DNA from: an uncultured Luteitalea sp. | GTDB taxonomy: Bacteria; Acidobacteriota; Vicinamibacteria; Vicinamibacterales; Vicinamibacteraceae | Reading direction: 5' to 3' | Assembly: GCA_934541105.1 (NCBI GenBank) | Contig: CAKTDA010000008.1 | Coordinates: 1 to 64,000, forward strand | Length of the DNA stretch: 64,000 bases | Shown here: positions 27,567 through 37,417 of the stretch, one piece after another | How positions within the stretch are numbered: position 1 is the stretch's first letter | Layout: the number at the start of each line of letters is the position of its first letter | The notes under the pieces: model-generated | Seen by the model: the letters and a program-made list of their open reading frames with translations, nothing else | The model's database searches: none | What the model was told of the DNA's origin: nothing | Translations under genes and position numbers: made by a program

Positions 27567-28979
27567 TTACACAGCCGTTGTTTTTTGTTCAGGGAGCCCG
27601 CCAGGCACCAACAAAGCTGCCATCAACGCGACTGCCGAAATGATCGCCCCGAGCACGAATGCCCGGTGGAGCCCCGCGGCAAGGGCCGCCGGCGTCGGGT
27701 CGTGGAGGGGCACCGACGCCGCGACGACGGCGCCCATCACGGCAACCCCGATTGCGCCGCCAATGCTGCGCGTGAACTGCGCGAGCGACGTGGCCACCCC
27801 CAGTTGCTCGCGGGCCACCGTCCCCTGCACGGCGAGCAGCAGCGACAGCGTCGTCATGCCCATGCCGATGCCCATCAGGCCGAGATCCAGGTGCATCCGC
27901 CACATCGGCGTGCCGACGCCCACGAGCGAAAGGCCCACGAAACCGACAGTCACGCACGTCAGGCCGCCCAGGATGAACGGCCGGAAGCCGACGCGTGGCA
28001 GCAGGCGCCCCGTCACGATCGACATCGAGACCCAGCCGAGGAGCAGCGGCGTCAGCACCGCGCCGGCCTGGCGCGCCGTGCCCCCGAGGGCCGCCTGGAC
28101 GTAGAGCGGGACGAACGCCAGCGCGCCGAACATCGCCACGCCGAGCAGCGTGCCGCTCACCGTCGTGGCGGCCACCATGCGGTTGCCGAGCAGCGACAGC
28201 GGCAGGATCGGCTGGGGCGTCCGGCGTTCCATGGCCACGAATGCCGCCGTGAGGACGGCCGAGGCTGCGTACAACGCGCGCACGGCGCCCGGGCCGAGCG
28301 AGGCATCCGGGATGCCGGTCTGGTTCAGCGCCAGCATCAGCGACGACACGGCCGACATCAGGAGCACGGCACCGACGTAGTCCACGACGGCCCGCTGTGC
28401 CGGGAGCCGGTCGACGAGGAAGCGGCCCACGAGGAACGCCGCGATGGCACCAAACGGCAGGTTCATGAAGAAGATCCAGCGCCAGGAGGCGCTCTCGGTC
28501 AGCACCGCGCCGAGCAGCGGGCCGGCGATCGACGCGATGCCCCAGACGCCGGCAAACAACGCCTGGGCGCGGGCCCGTTCCTCGAGCGAGAACATGTCGC
28601 CGATGATCACCATCCCCAGCGGCAGCAGCCCGCCGGCGCCGATGCCCTGCAGCGCGCGGAATGCGATCAGCTGCCCCATGGACGAGGCAAGCCCGCAGAG
28701 CACCGATCCGAAGAGGAACAGCCCGATGGCCACGAGATACGGACGGCGACGGCCGTGGATGTCCGAGAGCCGCCCCCACACCGGCGTGGTCACCGTGGAC
28801 GTCAGCATGTAGCCGGAGAACACCCAGCTGTAGTGCGCGAGGCCGCCGAACTGCTCCACGACGGTCGGCATGGCCGTCGCGACAATCGTGGCCTCGATGG
28901 CAGCGAGGAAGCTGCCGCCGAGCACGCCGAATGTGACGAGGGCGCGGCGGGACGAACGGACGCGGTCGAGAACGGACAT
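27567..28979 (-). CDS. DHA2-family (EmrB/QacA type) MFS drug exporter
   Basis: About 470 residues with 14 hydrophobic segments. The signatures of the proton-antiport DHA2 family are present: AAIEATIVATAMPTV in helix 1, GRLSDIHGRRRPYL (motif A) after helix 2, FRALQGIGAGGLLPLG, and GPLLGAVLTESASWRWIFF (motif C region plus WRWIF). It would expel amphipathic drugs or metabolites across the inner membrane. ATG 28979 is preferred over 29018, which would overlap the divergent yggX promoter. No adaptor gene accompanies it; the spacer to yggX is only 24 bp. Confidence 0.88.
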   Translation of the reverse strand: MSVLDRVRSSRRALVTFGVLGGSFLAAIEATIVATAMPTVVEQFGGLAHYSWVFSGYMLTSTVTTPVWGRLSDIHGRRRPYLVAIGLFLFGSVLCGLASSMGQLIAFRALQGIGAGGLLPLGMVIIGDMFSLEERARAQALFAGVWGIASIAGPLLGAVLTESASWRWIFFMNLPFGAIAAFLVGRFLVDRLPAQRAVVDYVGAVLLMSAVSSLMLALNQTGIPDASLGPGAVRALYAASAVLTAAFVAMERRTPQPILPLSLLGNRMVAATTVSGTLLGVAMFGALAFVPLYVQAALGGTARQAGAVLTPLLLGWVSMSIVTGRLLPRVGFRPFILGGLTCVTVGFVGLSLVGVGTPMWRMHLDLGLMGIGMGMTTLSLLLAVQGTVAREQLGVATSLAQFTRSIGGAIGVAVMGAVVAASVPLHDPTPAALAAGLHRAFVLGAIISAVALMAALLVPGGLPEQKTTAV

Positions 28980-28991
28980 CACTGGCTCTGG

Positions 28992-28997
28992 TACGAT
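28992..28997 (+). promoter_or_regulatory. -10 element of yggX, leaderless arrangement
   Basis: TACGAT ends 6 nt before ATG 29004 with no Shine-Dalgarno between, so transcription would begin at or next to the start codon. Confidence 0.5.
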
Positions 28998-29003
28998 CGG
29001 CTG

Positions 29004-29276
29004 ATGCGAACGGTGCACTGCGTGAAACTGGGTCGGGAGCTGCCGGGGCTGGAGGAACCGCCATGGCCGGGCCCGCTCGGACAGCGCATCTACGACACGG
29101 TGTCCCAGGACGCCTGGGACATGTGGGAAGAGCGCATGAAGATGATCCTCAACGAGTACCGGCTGATGCCCTGGCAGAAGGACGCGCAGGATCTCGTCGC
29201 CAAGTACATGGAGGAATACTTCTTCGGCGAGGGTGCGGCCATGCCGCCGGGCTACACGCCTACGCCGTCGTCGTAG
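29004..29276 (+). CDS. yggX: Fe(2+)-trafficking / oxidative damage protection protein
   Basis: A 90-residue protein that matches YggX along its length: TVHCVKLGRELPGLEEPPWPG with the conserved Cys, then LGQRIYDTVSQDAWDMWEE, MILNEYRLMPW and the C-terminal EEYFFGEG. The family protects iron-sulfur clusters from oxidative damage. It is cytosolic. The last 17 nt overlap the end of the convergent ATP-grasp gene. A ferredoxin gene 2.4 kb downstream shares the iron-sulfur theme, but no operon link is seen. Confidence 0.9.
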   Translation: MRTVHCVKLGRELPGLEEPPWPGPLGQRIYDTVSQDAWDMWEERMKMILNEYRLMPWQKDAQDLVAKYMEEYFFGEGAAMPPGYTPTPSS

Positions 29277-30477
29277 GCACCTCGCGATCCACGACGATAC
29301 GCAGCCGGGCCGACGCGTCCTGCAGCGTCGCGATCACGTCGCCTGGCTGCACCCCCTGCGCGAACACACACACAACAGGATAGCCGCCGTCCGAGGACGG
29401 CCCGCCCACCAGCGCGCCGACCTCGATCGTCGTCTCGACACGGGTCACCCACTCGACGCCACGCGCCGCATCGAGCCCCTCGACCTCGCGGAGCCGCCCC
29501 GCGTGCGGGGCCGTCAACGCCAGCACGCCGCTCGCGATCGCCTCGTGTCCGTAGCGCTCGATTGGCCGGCCACCGGCATGCGCGAGCAGGACGTCCTCGA
29601 TCGCACAGCGGCTCCGGTCGGGCGCGATCACGGGAATGGCACGCGTGCGGGGATGGGCTGTGTAGGGCGCGACGTCGAGCACGACGACGTCGTCGCCGTC
29701 GGCCCGGCACGTCGCATGGACGGGCCCGTGGTGCAGCCCGAGCGCGAGGGCCGCGCGGGCGACGTGCCCGGCAATCACCGCCTGCCGCGCAGGGGCCACG
29801 CGGGCTGGCGTGACGTGCATCGTCCCACCCGCTGCGACATCGCCGAGCGAATCGACGACTTCGAACAGCGCGAAGACGCGCAACGCGCCGTGCTCGAGCA
29901 CGCCGTCGACGGCAAACGGTTGCCCGGGCACGACGGCTTCGACGAGCAGCGTGTCGGCGTCGCCAGGCGGCGTGCCGGACGAGGCGCGACGCGCGAGCCA
30001 CGCGGCGAGCCTGTCGCGCGCGGCAAGGAGTTGCTCCAGCGAGTGCACGCGCACCGTCGCCCGGGCGGCCGCGGGGGCCACCGGACCCACCGTGCCGATC
30101 ACGCACGGGAACCGCACGCGCGCCAGTCGATCGAGATCCTCGTCGCCGCGGGCCGGCACGCTCACGAACCAGGGCACCGGCAGTCCGGCGGCCAGCAGGC
30201 GTCCACGGGCCAGCAACCCGTGCGAGGCGACGATCACGGCATCTGGCGCGTGCCAGGTCAGGCCGAGCCGCTGCGCCACCTGCGCCGCGATCACGGCCGG
30301 CCGTTCGCCTGTCGCCAGGACGCCGTCGATCGGCGCACCCGCGAGTGATTCGACGACGGCGTCCGCGTCAACGGCATCGGCGACGACGCGCAACGCGACA
30401 CCCGTGCGCTGCGCCGCCTCCGTGAATGCGCGGGTCGTGTCGTCGGATGTCGAGGTGCACAGCAGGACGGTGGGCAT
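29260..30477 (-). CDS. ATP-grasp superfamily protein of unknown substrate
   Basis: 405 residues with the three-part ATP-grasp carboxylate-ligase layout: an N-terminal Rossmann-like half (VLLCTSTSDDTTRAFTEAAQ, HAPDAVIVASHGLLARGRLLAAGLPVPWF), a central ATP-grasp region (RFPCVIGTVGPVAPAAARATVRVHS, TLLVEAVVPGQPFAVDGVLEHG, HGPVHATCRADGDDVVVLDVAPYTAHP) and a C-terminal domain like that of biotin-carboxylase-type ligases. The usual VKP lysine is not obvious (FPCVIGTVG), so the nucleotide site may be altered. The family joins a carboxylate to an amine or thiol. A -10-like TAGAAC lies about 15 nt upstream on the minus strand. It is divergent from the epimerase gene across 64 bp. Confidence 0.65.
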   Translation of the reverse strand: MPTVLLCTSTSDDTTRAFTEAAQRTGVALRVVADAVDADAVVESLAGAPIDGVLATGERPAVIAAQVAQRLGLTWHAPDAVIVASHGLLARGRLLAAGLPVPWFVSVPARGDEDLDRLARVRFPCVIGTVGPVAPAAARATVRVHSLEQLLAARDRLAAWLARRASSGTPPGDADTLLVEAVVPGQPFAVDGVLEHGALRVFALFEVVDSLGDVAAGGTMHVTPARVAPARQAVIAGHVARAALALGLHHGPVHATCRADGDDVVVLDVAPYTAHPRTRAIPVIAPDRSRCAIEDVLLAHAGGRPIERYGHEAIASGVLALTAPHAGRLREVEGLDAARGVEWVTRVETTIEVGALVGGPSSDGGYPVVCVFAQGVQPGDVIATLQDASARLRIVVDREVPTTTA

Positions 30478-30526
30478 CGGGCGGCCGCGAGCGTTCTACC
30501 ACACGGCGGGCACGAACGTTCAGCGG

Positions 30527-30532
30527 TACAAT
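30527..30532 (+). promoter_or_regulatory. -10 element of the epimerase gene, leaderless arrangement
   Basis: TACAAT, 9 nt before the TTG at 30542. It supports that rare start codon; no -35 is evident. Confidence 0.45.
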
Positions 30533-30541
30533 CCCGGGGCT

Positions 30542-31618
30542 TTGGCTGACGCGACCACGCCTGCCGTGCCCGTCGCTGGACCGCGGGTGCTCGTCACCGG
30601 CGGCGCAGGGTTCCTCGGCATCAACCTGCTGCGCTACCTCCACGCGCGCGGCTACGCCCTGACGTCGCTCGACATCGCGCCGTTCACCTACGCCGACATG
30701 GCGCCCCACGTGCGCGTCGTGCAGGGCGACATCCGGGTGCAGCGCGACGTGGACACGGCACTCGAGGGCTGCACCCACGTCGTCCACTGCGCGGCCGCAC
30801 TGCCGCTCTACCCTCCCGACGACATCCACACCACCGACGTCGTCGGCACACGATTGATGCTCGAAGCCTCGCGCGCGCACGGCATCGAGCGCTTCGTCCA
30901 CATCTCGTCGACGGCCGTCTACGGCATCCCGGATCATCATCCGCTGCGCGAGGACGATGCCCTGCACGGCGTGGGCGCGTACGGCATCGCCAAGGTCGAG
31001 GCCGAGCGTGTGGCCGGGACGTTTCGTGCAGACGGCATGGTCGTGCCGGTGCTGCGGCCCAAGTCGTTCATCGGGCCGGAGCGCCTCGGCGTCTTCGCGC
31101 TGCTCTACGACTGGGCGCTCGACGGGCGCAGCTTCCCGATGATCGGCAACGGGCGCAACCGCTATCAGTTGCTCGACGTCGAGGACCTCTGCGACGCGAT
31201 CGTCCGCTGCCTCACGCTGCCGGCCGACCGGGTGAACGACACGTTCAACGTCGGCGCGAAGGTGTACCTGACGATGCGCGAGGATTACCAGGTCGTGCTG
31301 GATCGTGCCGGCCATGGCCGACGCATCGTCGGCTTTCCCGCGGCGCCCGCGATCTGGGGCCTCAGGCTGCTCGAGGCACTCGGCGTGTCGCCGCTCTACA
31401 AGTGGGTCTACGAGACCGCGTCGAAGGACTCGTTTGTCGCCATCGACAAGGCGGAGCGCCAGCTCGGGTTCACGCCGCGGTTCTCCAACCGGGATGCGCT
31501 GCTGCGCAACTTCGAGTGGTACATCGCGCACAAGGACGCCTTTGCCGCGGCCTCGGGCATCTCGCACCGCGTGCCCTGGAAGCAGGGCGCCCTCGGGCTG
31601 CTCAAGCGGTTCTTCTGA
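30542..31618 (+). CDS. NAD(P)-dependent epimerase/dehydratase (extended SDR)
   Basis: About 358 residues of the extended short-chain dehydrogenase fold: nucleotide motif GGAGFLG near residue 20, Asp at DIAPFTYADM, HCAAALP, active-site region ISSTAVYG, and YGIAK as the catalytic Tyr-x3-Lys. The central RPKSFIGPERLG and VNDTFNVG segments resemble nucleotide-sugar epimerases, but 3-beta-hydroxysteroid-like members look similar, so substrate is open. The C-terminal third is longer than a minimal epimerase. No ATG exists near the N-terminus; TTG 30542 is taken because a TACAAT -10 precedes it by 9 nt. The ferredoxin gene follows after 29 bp and is probably in the same transcript. Confidence 0.8.
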   Translation: MADATTPAVPVAGPRVLVTGGAGFLGINLLRYLHARGYALTSLDIAPFTYADMAPHVRVVQGDIRVQRDVDTALEGCTHVVHCAAALPLYPPDDIHTTDVVGTRLMLEASRAHGIERFVHISSTAVYGIPDHHPLREDDALHGVGAYGIAKVEAERVAGTFRADGMVVPVLRPKSFIGPERLGVFALLYDWALDGRSFPMIGNGRNRYQLLDVEDLCDAIVRCLTLPADRVNDTFNVGAKVYLTMREDYQVVLDRAGHGRRIVGFPAAPAIWGLRLLEALGVSPLYKWVYETASKDSFVAIDKAERQLGFTPRFSNRDALLRNFEWYIAHKDAFAAASGISHRVPWKQGALGLLKRFF

Positions 31619-31647
31619 CGACCGGCGGTCGTCGACATGGAGGCAGG

Positions 31648-32013
31648 ATGCCGAAACTGACGGTGGACGGAGTGGGCACGTTCGACGTGCCCGAGGGACA
31701 GCGCCTGGTGCTCGCCATCGAGGCGCAGGGCGTGGACATCCTTCATGCCTGCGGCGGGAATGCCCGCTGCACGACCTGCCGCGTGGAGTTCATCGACGGC
31801 GAGCCCACGCGGATGACGGTCGCCGAGCGGGACAAGCTCGCCGAGCGCGGATTGACCGGCGTGCGCCTGTCCTGCCAGATCGCCTGCGATCACGACATGA
31901 CCGTGCGGGCCATCAGCCGGCTCGCGGGCTCGGGCCGCACCGACCCCGGCGCCACGCCCGATCCGGCGATCCAGCCCCCGCCTGAATGGGTGGCGCAGGT
32001 GCCGGCTGGCTGA
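31648..32013 (+). CDS. 2Fe-2S plant-type ferredoxin
   Basis: 121 residues with the cluster ligands of plant/vertebrate-type ferredoxins: C35-x5-C41-x2-C44-x31-C76 (HACGGNARCTTC, then RLSCQIAC). The domain spans residues 3-95; a Pro-rich tail of about 25 residues follows. ATG 31648 has GGAGG upstream. It carries single electrons to an unidentified partner; the epimerase just upstream is not an obvious one. A terminator follows the stop. Confidence 0.88.
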   Translation: MPKLTVDGVGTFDVPEGQRLVLAIEAQGVDILHACGGNARCTTCRVEFIDGEPTRMTVAERDKLAERGLTGVRLSCQIACDHDMTVRAISRLAGSGRTDPGATPDPAIQPPPEWVAQVPAG

Positions 32014-32037
32014 CGAGCCTGTCGGTTCCCCAACGCT

Positions 32038-32073
32038 TCCGGCGGCTCGACGCGCGCCGCCGGAGCCGTTTTT
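32038..32073 (+). terminator. Rho-independent terminator after ferredoxin gene
   Basis: TCCGGCGGC and GCCGCCGGA form a 9-bp stem with a 9-nt loop, followed by GCCG and TTTTT. It closes the epimerase-ferredoxin transcript and insulates the histidine kinase operon. Confidence 0.85.
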
Positions 32074-32137
32074 CCTGCTTTTCCCGAGTGATTCCGCCGA
32101 CCACCTCAAGGCACGAACGCTGCACTACGCCTGACGG

Positions 32138-34107
<1,970 letters not shown>

Positions 34108-34111
<4 letters not shown>

Positions 34112-34662
34112 GCATCACGCCCGGCTACCGGCGCCGCCGGCGCCTCGGGGCGGTCCTTGCCGCGAGCGTGCTGCTCGTGCTCCTGCGGCACGGCTCGCCG
34201 GGCGCGCAGGAGGTCACCGCACCCGCGCTCAAGGCGGCGTTCCTCTTCAACTTCGTGAAGTTCACGACGTGGCCGAGCGAGGTCCTGCCCGACGAGGCGC
34301 CCGTGATGCTGTGCGTCGTGAACGCGCCGTCGGTCGCCCGTGAGCTCACCGGGGCGGTGAAGGGACGCGTCGTCGCGGGCCACCCGCTCCGGGTCGAGCA
34401 GCCGGCCGTCGGCAACGGCCTGAACGACTGCCACCTGCTCTACGTCTCCGGTGCGCGGGCCATCGCGGTTGCCGCGCTCGATGCCGTGCGCAACGCGCCG
34501 GTGCTGACGGTCAGCGACCTGCAGGCCTTCGGGGCCGAAGGAGGCATCGTGCAACTGCACGTGCAGCAGGGACAGCTGCGATTCGCCGTCGCCCTGGACG
34601 CCGTGCGCGCCGCGCGCCTGCAGGTCAGTTCCAGGCTGCTCGCGCTCTCGAGGGAACCATGA
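34108..34662 (+). CDS. YfiR-family (DUF4154) periplasmic protein
   Basis: 184 residues with a signal peptide (LGAVLAASVLLVLLRHGSPGAQ). The YfiR signature is clear: ALKAAFLFNFVKFTTWP, LCVVNAPSVARELTG, LRVEQ, CHLLYVS, VLTVSDLQAFGAEGGIVQL and LRFAVALDAVRAARLQVSSRLLALSR. In Pseudomonas, YfiR is a periplasmic inhibitor of the diguanylate cyclase YfiN; here the nearest sensor is a histidine kinase. ATG 34108 and the TGA at 34111 overlap with the kinase, and the 3' end overlaps the TonB receptor in the same manner. Confidence 0.85.
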
Positions 34663-36674
34663 CGCCGCTGCGCCGACCATTCCGCCCGCGCCTCGCGCTG
34701 TGGCTGTTCACGACGCTGGCGGTCCCCGCCTCCGCGATGGCGCAGGCACCGCTGTCGGATCTCAGCCTCGAAGAGCTGATGGAACTCGACGCCGGCCAGG
34801 TCTATGGCGCGTCCGAGCGCCTGCAGCCGGTCACCGAGGCGCCGGCGTCCGTGTCGTTCATCACAGCCGACGAGATCGCCCGCTTCGGCTACCGCACGCT
34901 GGCCGACATCCTGCGCAGCGTGCGCGGCATGTACATCAGCGACGACCGCAACTTCAGCCTCGTCGGCGTCCGCGGCTTCGGCAAGCCCGGCGACTACAAC
35001 AGCCGGATCCTGCTTCTCGTCAACGGCCATCGCGTCAACGACAACGTGTTCGGCCAGGCAGAGATCGGGGCGGAGTTCGGCATGGACCCCGCCACCTTCG
35101 AGCGCGTCGAGATCATCCGCGGGCCCGCATCCTCCATCTACGGCGACAGCGCGTTCTTCGCGGTCGTCAACGTCATCACGAAGAGCGGCGCCTCGATGAA
35201 CGGGGGCACCGTCGCGATCGAGGCCGGCTCGCTCGGCAGCCGACTCGCGCGCGGCAGCGTCGGCCACGTGTTCGCAAACGGCGCGGACCTCGCCGTGTCG
35301 GCCACGTTCGAGCAGAGCGATGGCGTCGATCGGCTGTACTTCCCGGCCTTCGATCATCCGTCGACAAACGGCGGCGTCGCCGAGGGTCTCGACGACGAGC
35401 GCGTGAGCCAGGCCTACGGCCGGTTCGCGTTCAGGGACCTCACCGTCACGGCCGCCTACGGCACGCGCCGGCGCACCGTGCCCACGGCCTCGTTCGGGAC
35501 GCTCTTCAACGAGCAGAACGACCCCCAGCGGACGACGGACCGCCACACGCTCGTGGACGCCGAGTGGGCCCGGATGTACGGCGACACGCGCCTCGCCCTC
35601 CGGGGCTCGTTCGACCGGTTCACGTACGACGGGACGTACCCGTTCGACAGCGGTCCCGACGCGCCGCCGCTCGTCGGGATCAACACCGTGGACGGGACGC
35701 GCTGGACGGCTGGTGCGCGCGTGACCCGCCCGGTGGGCAGGAGACAGAACATCACCGCCGGGCTCGAGGTCATCGACAACGTGCGCCAGAACCAGGTCTC
35801 GCGCTACGTGGGCGAGCCCGCGCCGTTCCTCGATCTGAATCGGCGCTCGCAGCAGACGGCCGTCTACCTGCAGGACGAGATCAAGCTGGCGCCGTGGCTG
35901 ATCGGCGCCGTCGGCCTCCGGTACGACGGATACGAGCAGTTCACGCGCGTGACGCCGCGCACGGCGCTCATCGCCATGCCCTCGCCGAACCAGTCGTACA
36001 AGTACCTGTACGGCAATGCCTTCCGTGCGCCCAACGCGTACGAGATGAACACGGTGTACTTCGGCAACCGCGTCGAGACCCTCGAGCCCGAGTCGATCGA
36101 CACGCACGAGATCGTGTGGGAGCGCTACACCGGCGACTGGCTGCGCACGTCGCTGTCCGGCTACTGGTACCGTGCCAACCGCCTGATCACGCTGGCCCCC
36201 GACGAGTCCACCCTGCTCGCCACCACGTACGTGAACGAAGGCGAAGTGCGCGCGCGCGGCCTGGAGTTCGAGGCCCAGATGCGGCTCTGGCGCGGCTGGC
36301 AGGCCACGACGAGCTATGCGCTGCAGCGGGCCATCGACCGCGAGACGCGCGTCGAACTGCCGAACTCGCCACGCCACATGCTCAAGGGCCGCCTCAGCAT
36401 CCCGGCGTGGGGGCCCGAGTCCTACGTCGCACTCGAGGGCGCCTACATCGGCGACCGCCGCTCGATCAGCGGGCGGAAGGTCGACGGCGCCGCCACGCTC
36501 AACCTGACGCTGACGCAACCCCTCACGCGCTCGCTCGCCCTCGTCGGCACGGTGCGCAACCTGTTCGACGTGGCCTACAGCGATCCCGCAAGCTCCAACC
36601 ACCTTCAGGACGTGATCCCGCAGAACGGCCGAACGGCTCGCATCGGTCTCCGGTGGACAATGGGCGCACGATGA
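34659..36674 (+). CDS. TonB-dependent outer-membrane receptor (FepA/BtuB-like)
   Basis: 671 residues. A signal peptide (LALWLFTTLAVPASAMAQ) is followed by LSDLSLEELMELDAGQVYGAS, a plug domain (APASVSFITADEIARFGYRT, NSRILLLVNGHRVNDNVFG, FERVEIIRGPASSIYGDSAF, VVNVITKSG) and a 22-strand type barrel with LQDEIKLAPWLIGAVGLRYDG, YKYLYGNAFRAPNAYEMNTV and RNLFDVAYSDPAS near the end. It lacks the Oar-type N-terminal domain of the receptor at 10881. ATGA overlaps join it to the YfiR-like gene upstream and the acyltransferase downstream. Confidence 0.9.
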   Translation: MTPLRRPFRPRLALWLFTTLAVPASAMAQAPLSDLSLEELMELDAGQVYGASERLQPVTEAPASVSFITADEIARFGYRTLADILRSVRGMYISDDRNFSLVGVRGFGKPGDYNSRILLLVNGHRVNDNVFGQAEIGAEFGMDPATFERVEIIRGPASSIYGDSAFFAVVNVITKSGASMNGGTVAIEAGSLGSRLARGSVGHVFANGADLAVSATFEQSDGVDRLYFPAFDHPSTNGGVAEGLDDERVSQAYGRFAFRDLTVTAAYGTRRRTVPTASFGTLFNEQNDPQRTTDRHTLVDAEWARMYGDTRLALRGSFDRFTYDGTYPFDSGPDAPPLVGINTVDGTRWTAGARVTRPVGRRQNITAGLEVIDNVRQNQVSRYVGEPAPFLDLNRRSQQTAVYLQDEIKLAPWLIGAVGLRYDGYEQFTRVTPRTALIAMPSPNQSYKYLYGNAFRAPNAYEMNTVYFGNRVETLEPESIDTHEIVWERYTGDWLRTSLSGYWYRANRLITLAPDESTLLATTYVNEGEVRARGLEFEAQMRLWRGWQATTSYALQRAIDRETRVELPNSPRHMLKGRLSIPAWGPESYVALEGAYIGDRRSISGRKVDGAATLNLTLTQPLTRSLALVGTVRNLFDVAYSDPASSNHLQDVIPQNGRTARIGLRWTMGAR

Positions 36675-37417
36675 CCACGGCCGAATCGGACGCACCGGAC
36701 GCCGGCGCGCAGCCGGAGACCTACTTCAGGGCCCTCGAGATCGACGACATCCCGGACCTGCTCGAGGCCAGCTACGCGCTGCGCTACCAGGTGTACTGCC
36801 TCGAGCGCGGCTTCCTGCCCGCCGACTACTACCCCGACGGCGTCGAGATCGACGTCTTCGACCAGCACGCCGTCCACCTGGGCGTCCTCGATCGCGACGA
36901 CCGCCTCGTGGCGACCGCCAGGCTCGTGCGGCGCACCGGGGACGGCCTGCCGATGTACGGCCACTGCAGCCTCCTCGTCCACGATCCGGTCATTGCCAAT
37001 CCCCACGCCCCTGTCGTCGAGGTGTCGCGCCTTGCCGTCAGCCGGCGCTACAACCGCCGCCAGGGCGACGCGCACTACGCGCTCGAAGGGGGCACGACGA
37101 GCACCGGCGAACGGCGCCGGGACGGTGGCGAGATCGTGATGACGCTCTATCGCGCCCTGTACCAGACCTCCAAGCGCCACGGCTTCTCGCACTGGCTCGC
37201 GGCCACCGAGCCGTCGCTGCAGCGACTGGTCGTCCGCTACCACTTCCCGTTCCGCCAGGTCGGTCCCGAGACCGACTACTTCGGGCTCGTCGCGCCATAC
37301 CTGATGGATCTCGCCGAGTTCGATCGCGAGATCCTCAGCGGCGATGTACCGGCACTCCGGGGATTCCTCGACGGCCTCGAACCACACCTCGTCCCCCTGC
37401 CGCACCGTGCCTCCTGA
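36671..37417 (+). CDS. PEP-CTERM/exosortase-associated acyltransferase of the LuxI-like GNAT fold
   Basis: 248 residues. The pattern follows autoinducer-synthase-type N-acyltransferases: YALRYQVYCLERGFLP at the N-terminus, EIDVFDQHAVHLGVLD (acidic pair), LVATARLVRR, VVEVSRLAVS (the conserved E-x-SR pair), and TSKRHGFSHWLAATEPSLQRL. It best fits the family annotated as putative PEP-CTERM/exosortase system-associated acyltransferase (TIGR03694). Such enzymes would join an acyl chain to an amine donor; the product is unknown. No exosortase or PEP-CTERM gene is in the window. The 5' end overlaps the TonB receptor gene by 4 nt, and the 3' end overlaps the ligase gene by 11 nt. Confidence 0.78.
   Translation: MTTAESDAPDAGAQPETYFRALEIDDIPDLLEASYALRYQVYCLERGFLPADYYPDGVEIDVFDQHAVHLGVLDRDDRLVATARLVRRTGDGLPMYGHCSLLVHDPVIANPHAPVVEVSRLAVSRRYNRRQGDAHYALEGGTTSTGERRRDGGEIVMTLYRALYQTSKRHGFSHWLAATEPSLQRLVVRYHFPFRQVGPETDYFGLVAPYLMDLAEFDREILSGDVPALRGFLDGLEPHLVPLPHRAS

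Noticed and set aside
34440..36695. 751-codon open frame on the minus strand
   Set aside because: Antisense shadow of the TonB receptor and YfiR-like genes; His/Arg/Val-rich with no family features.
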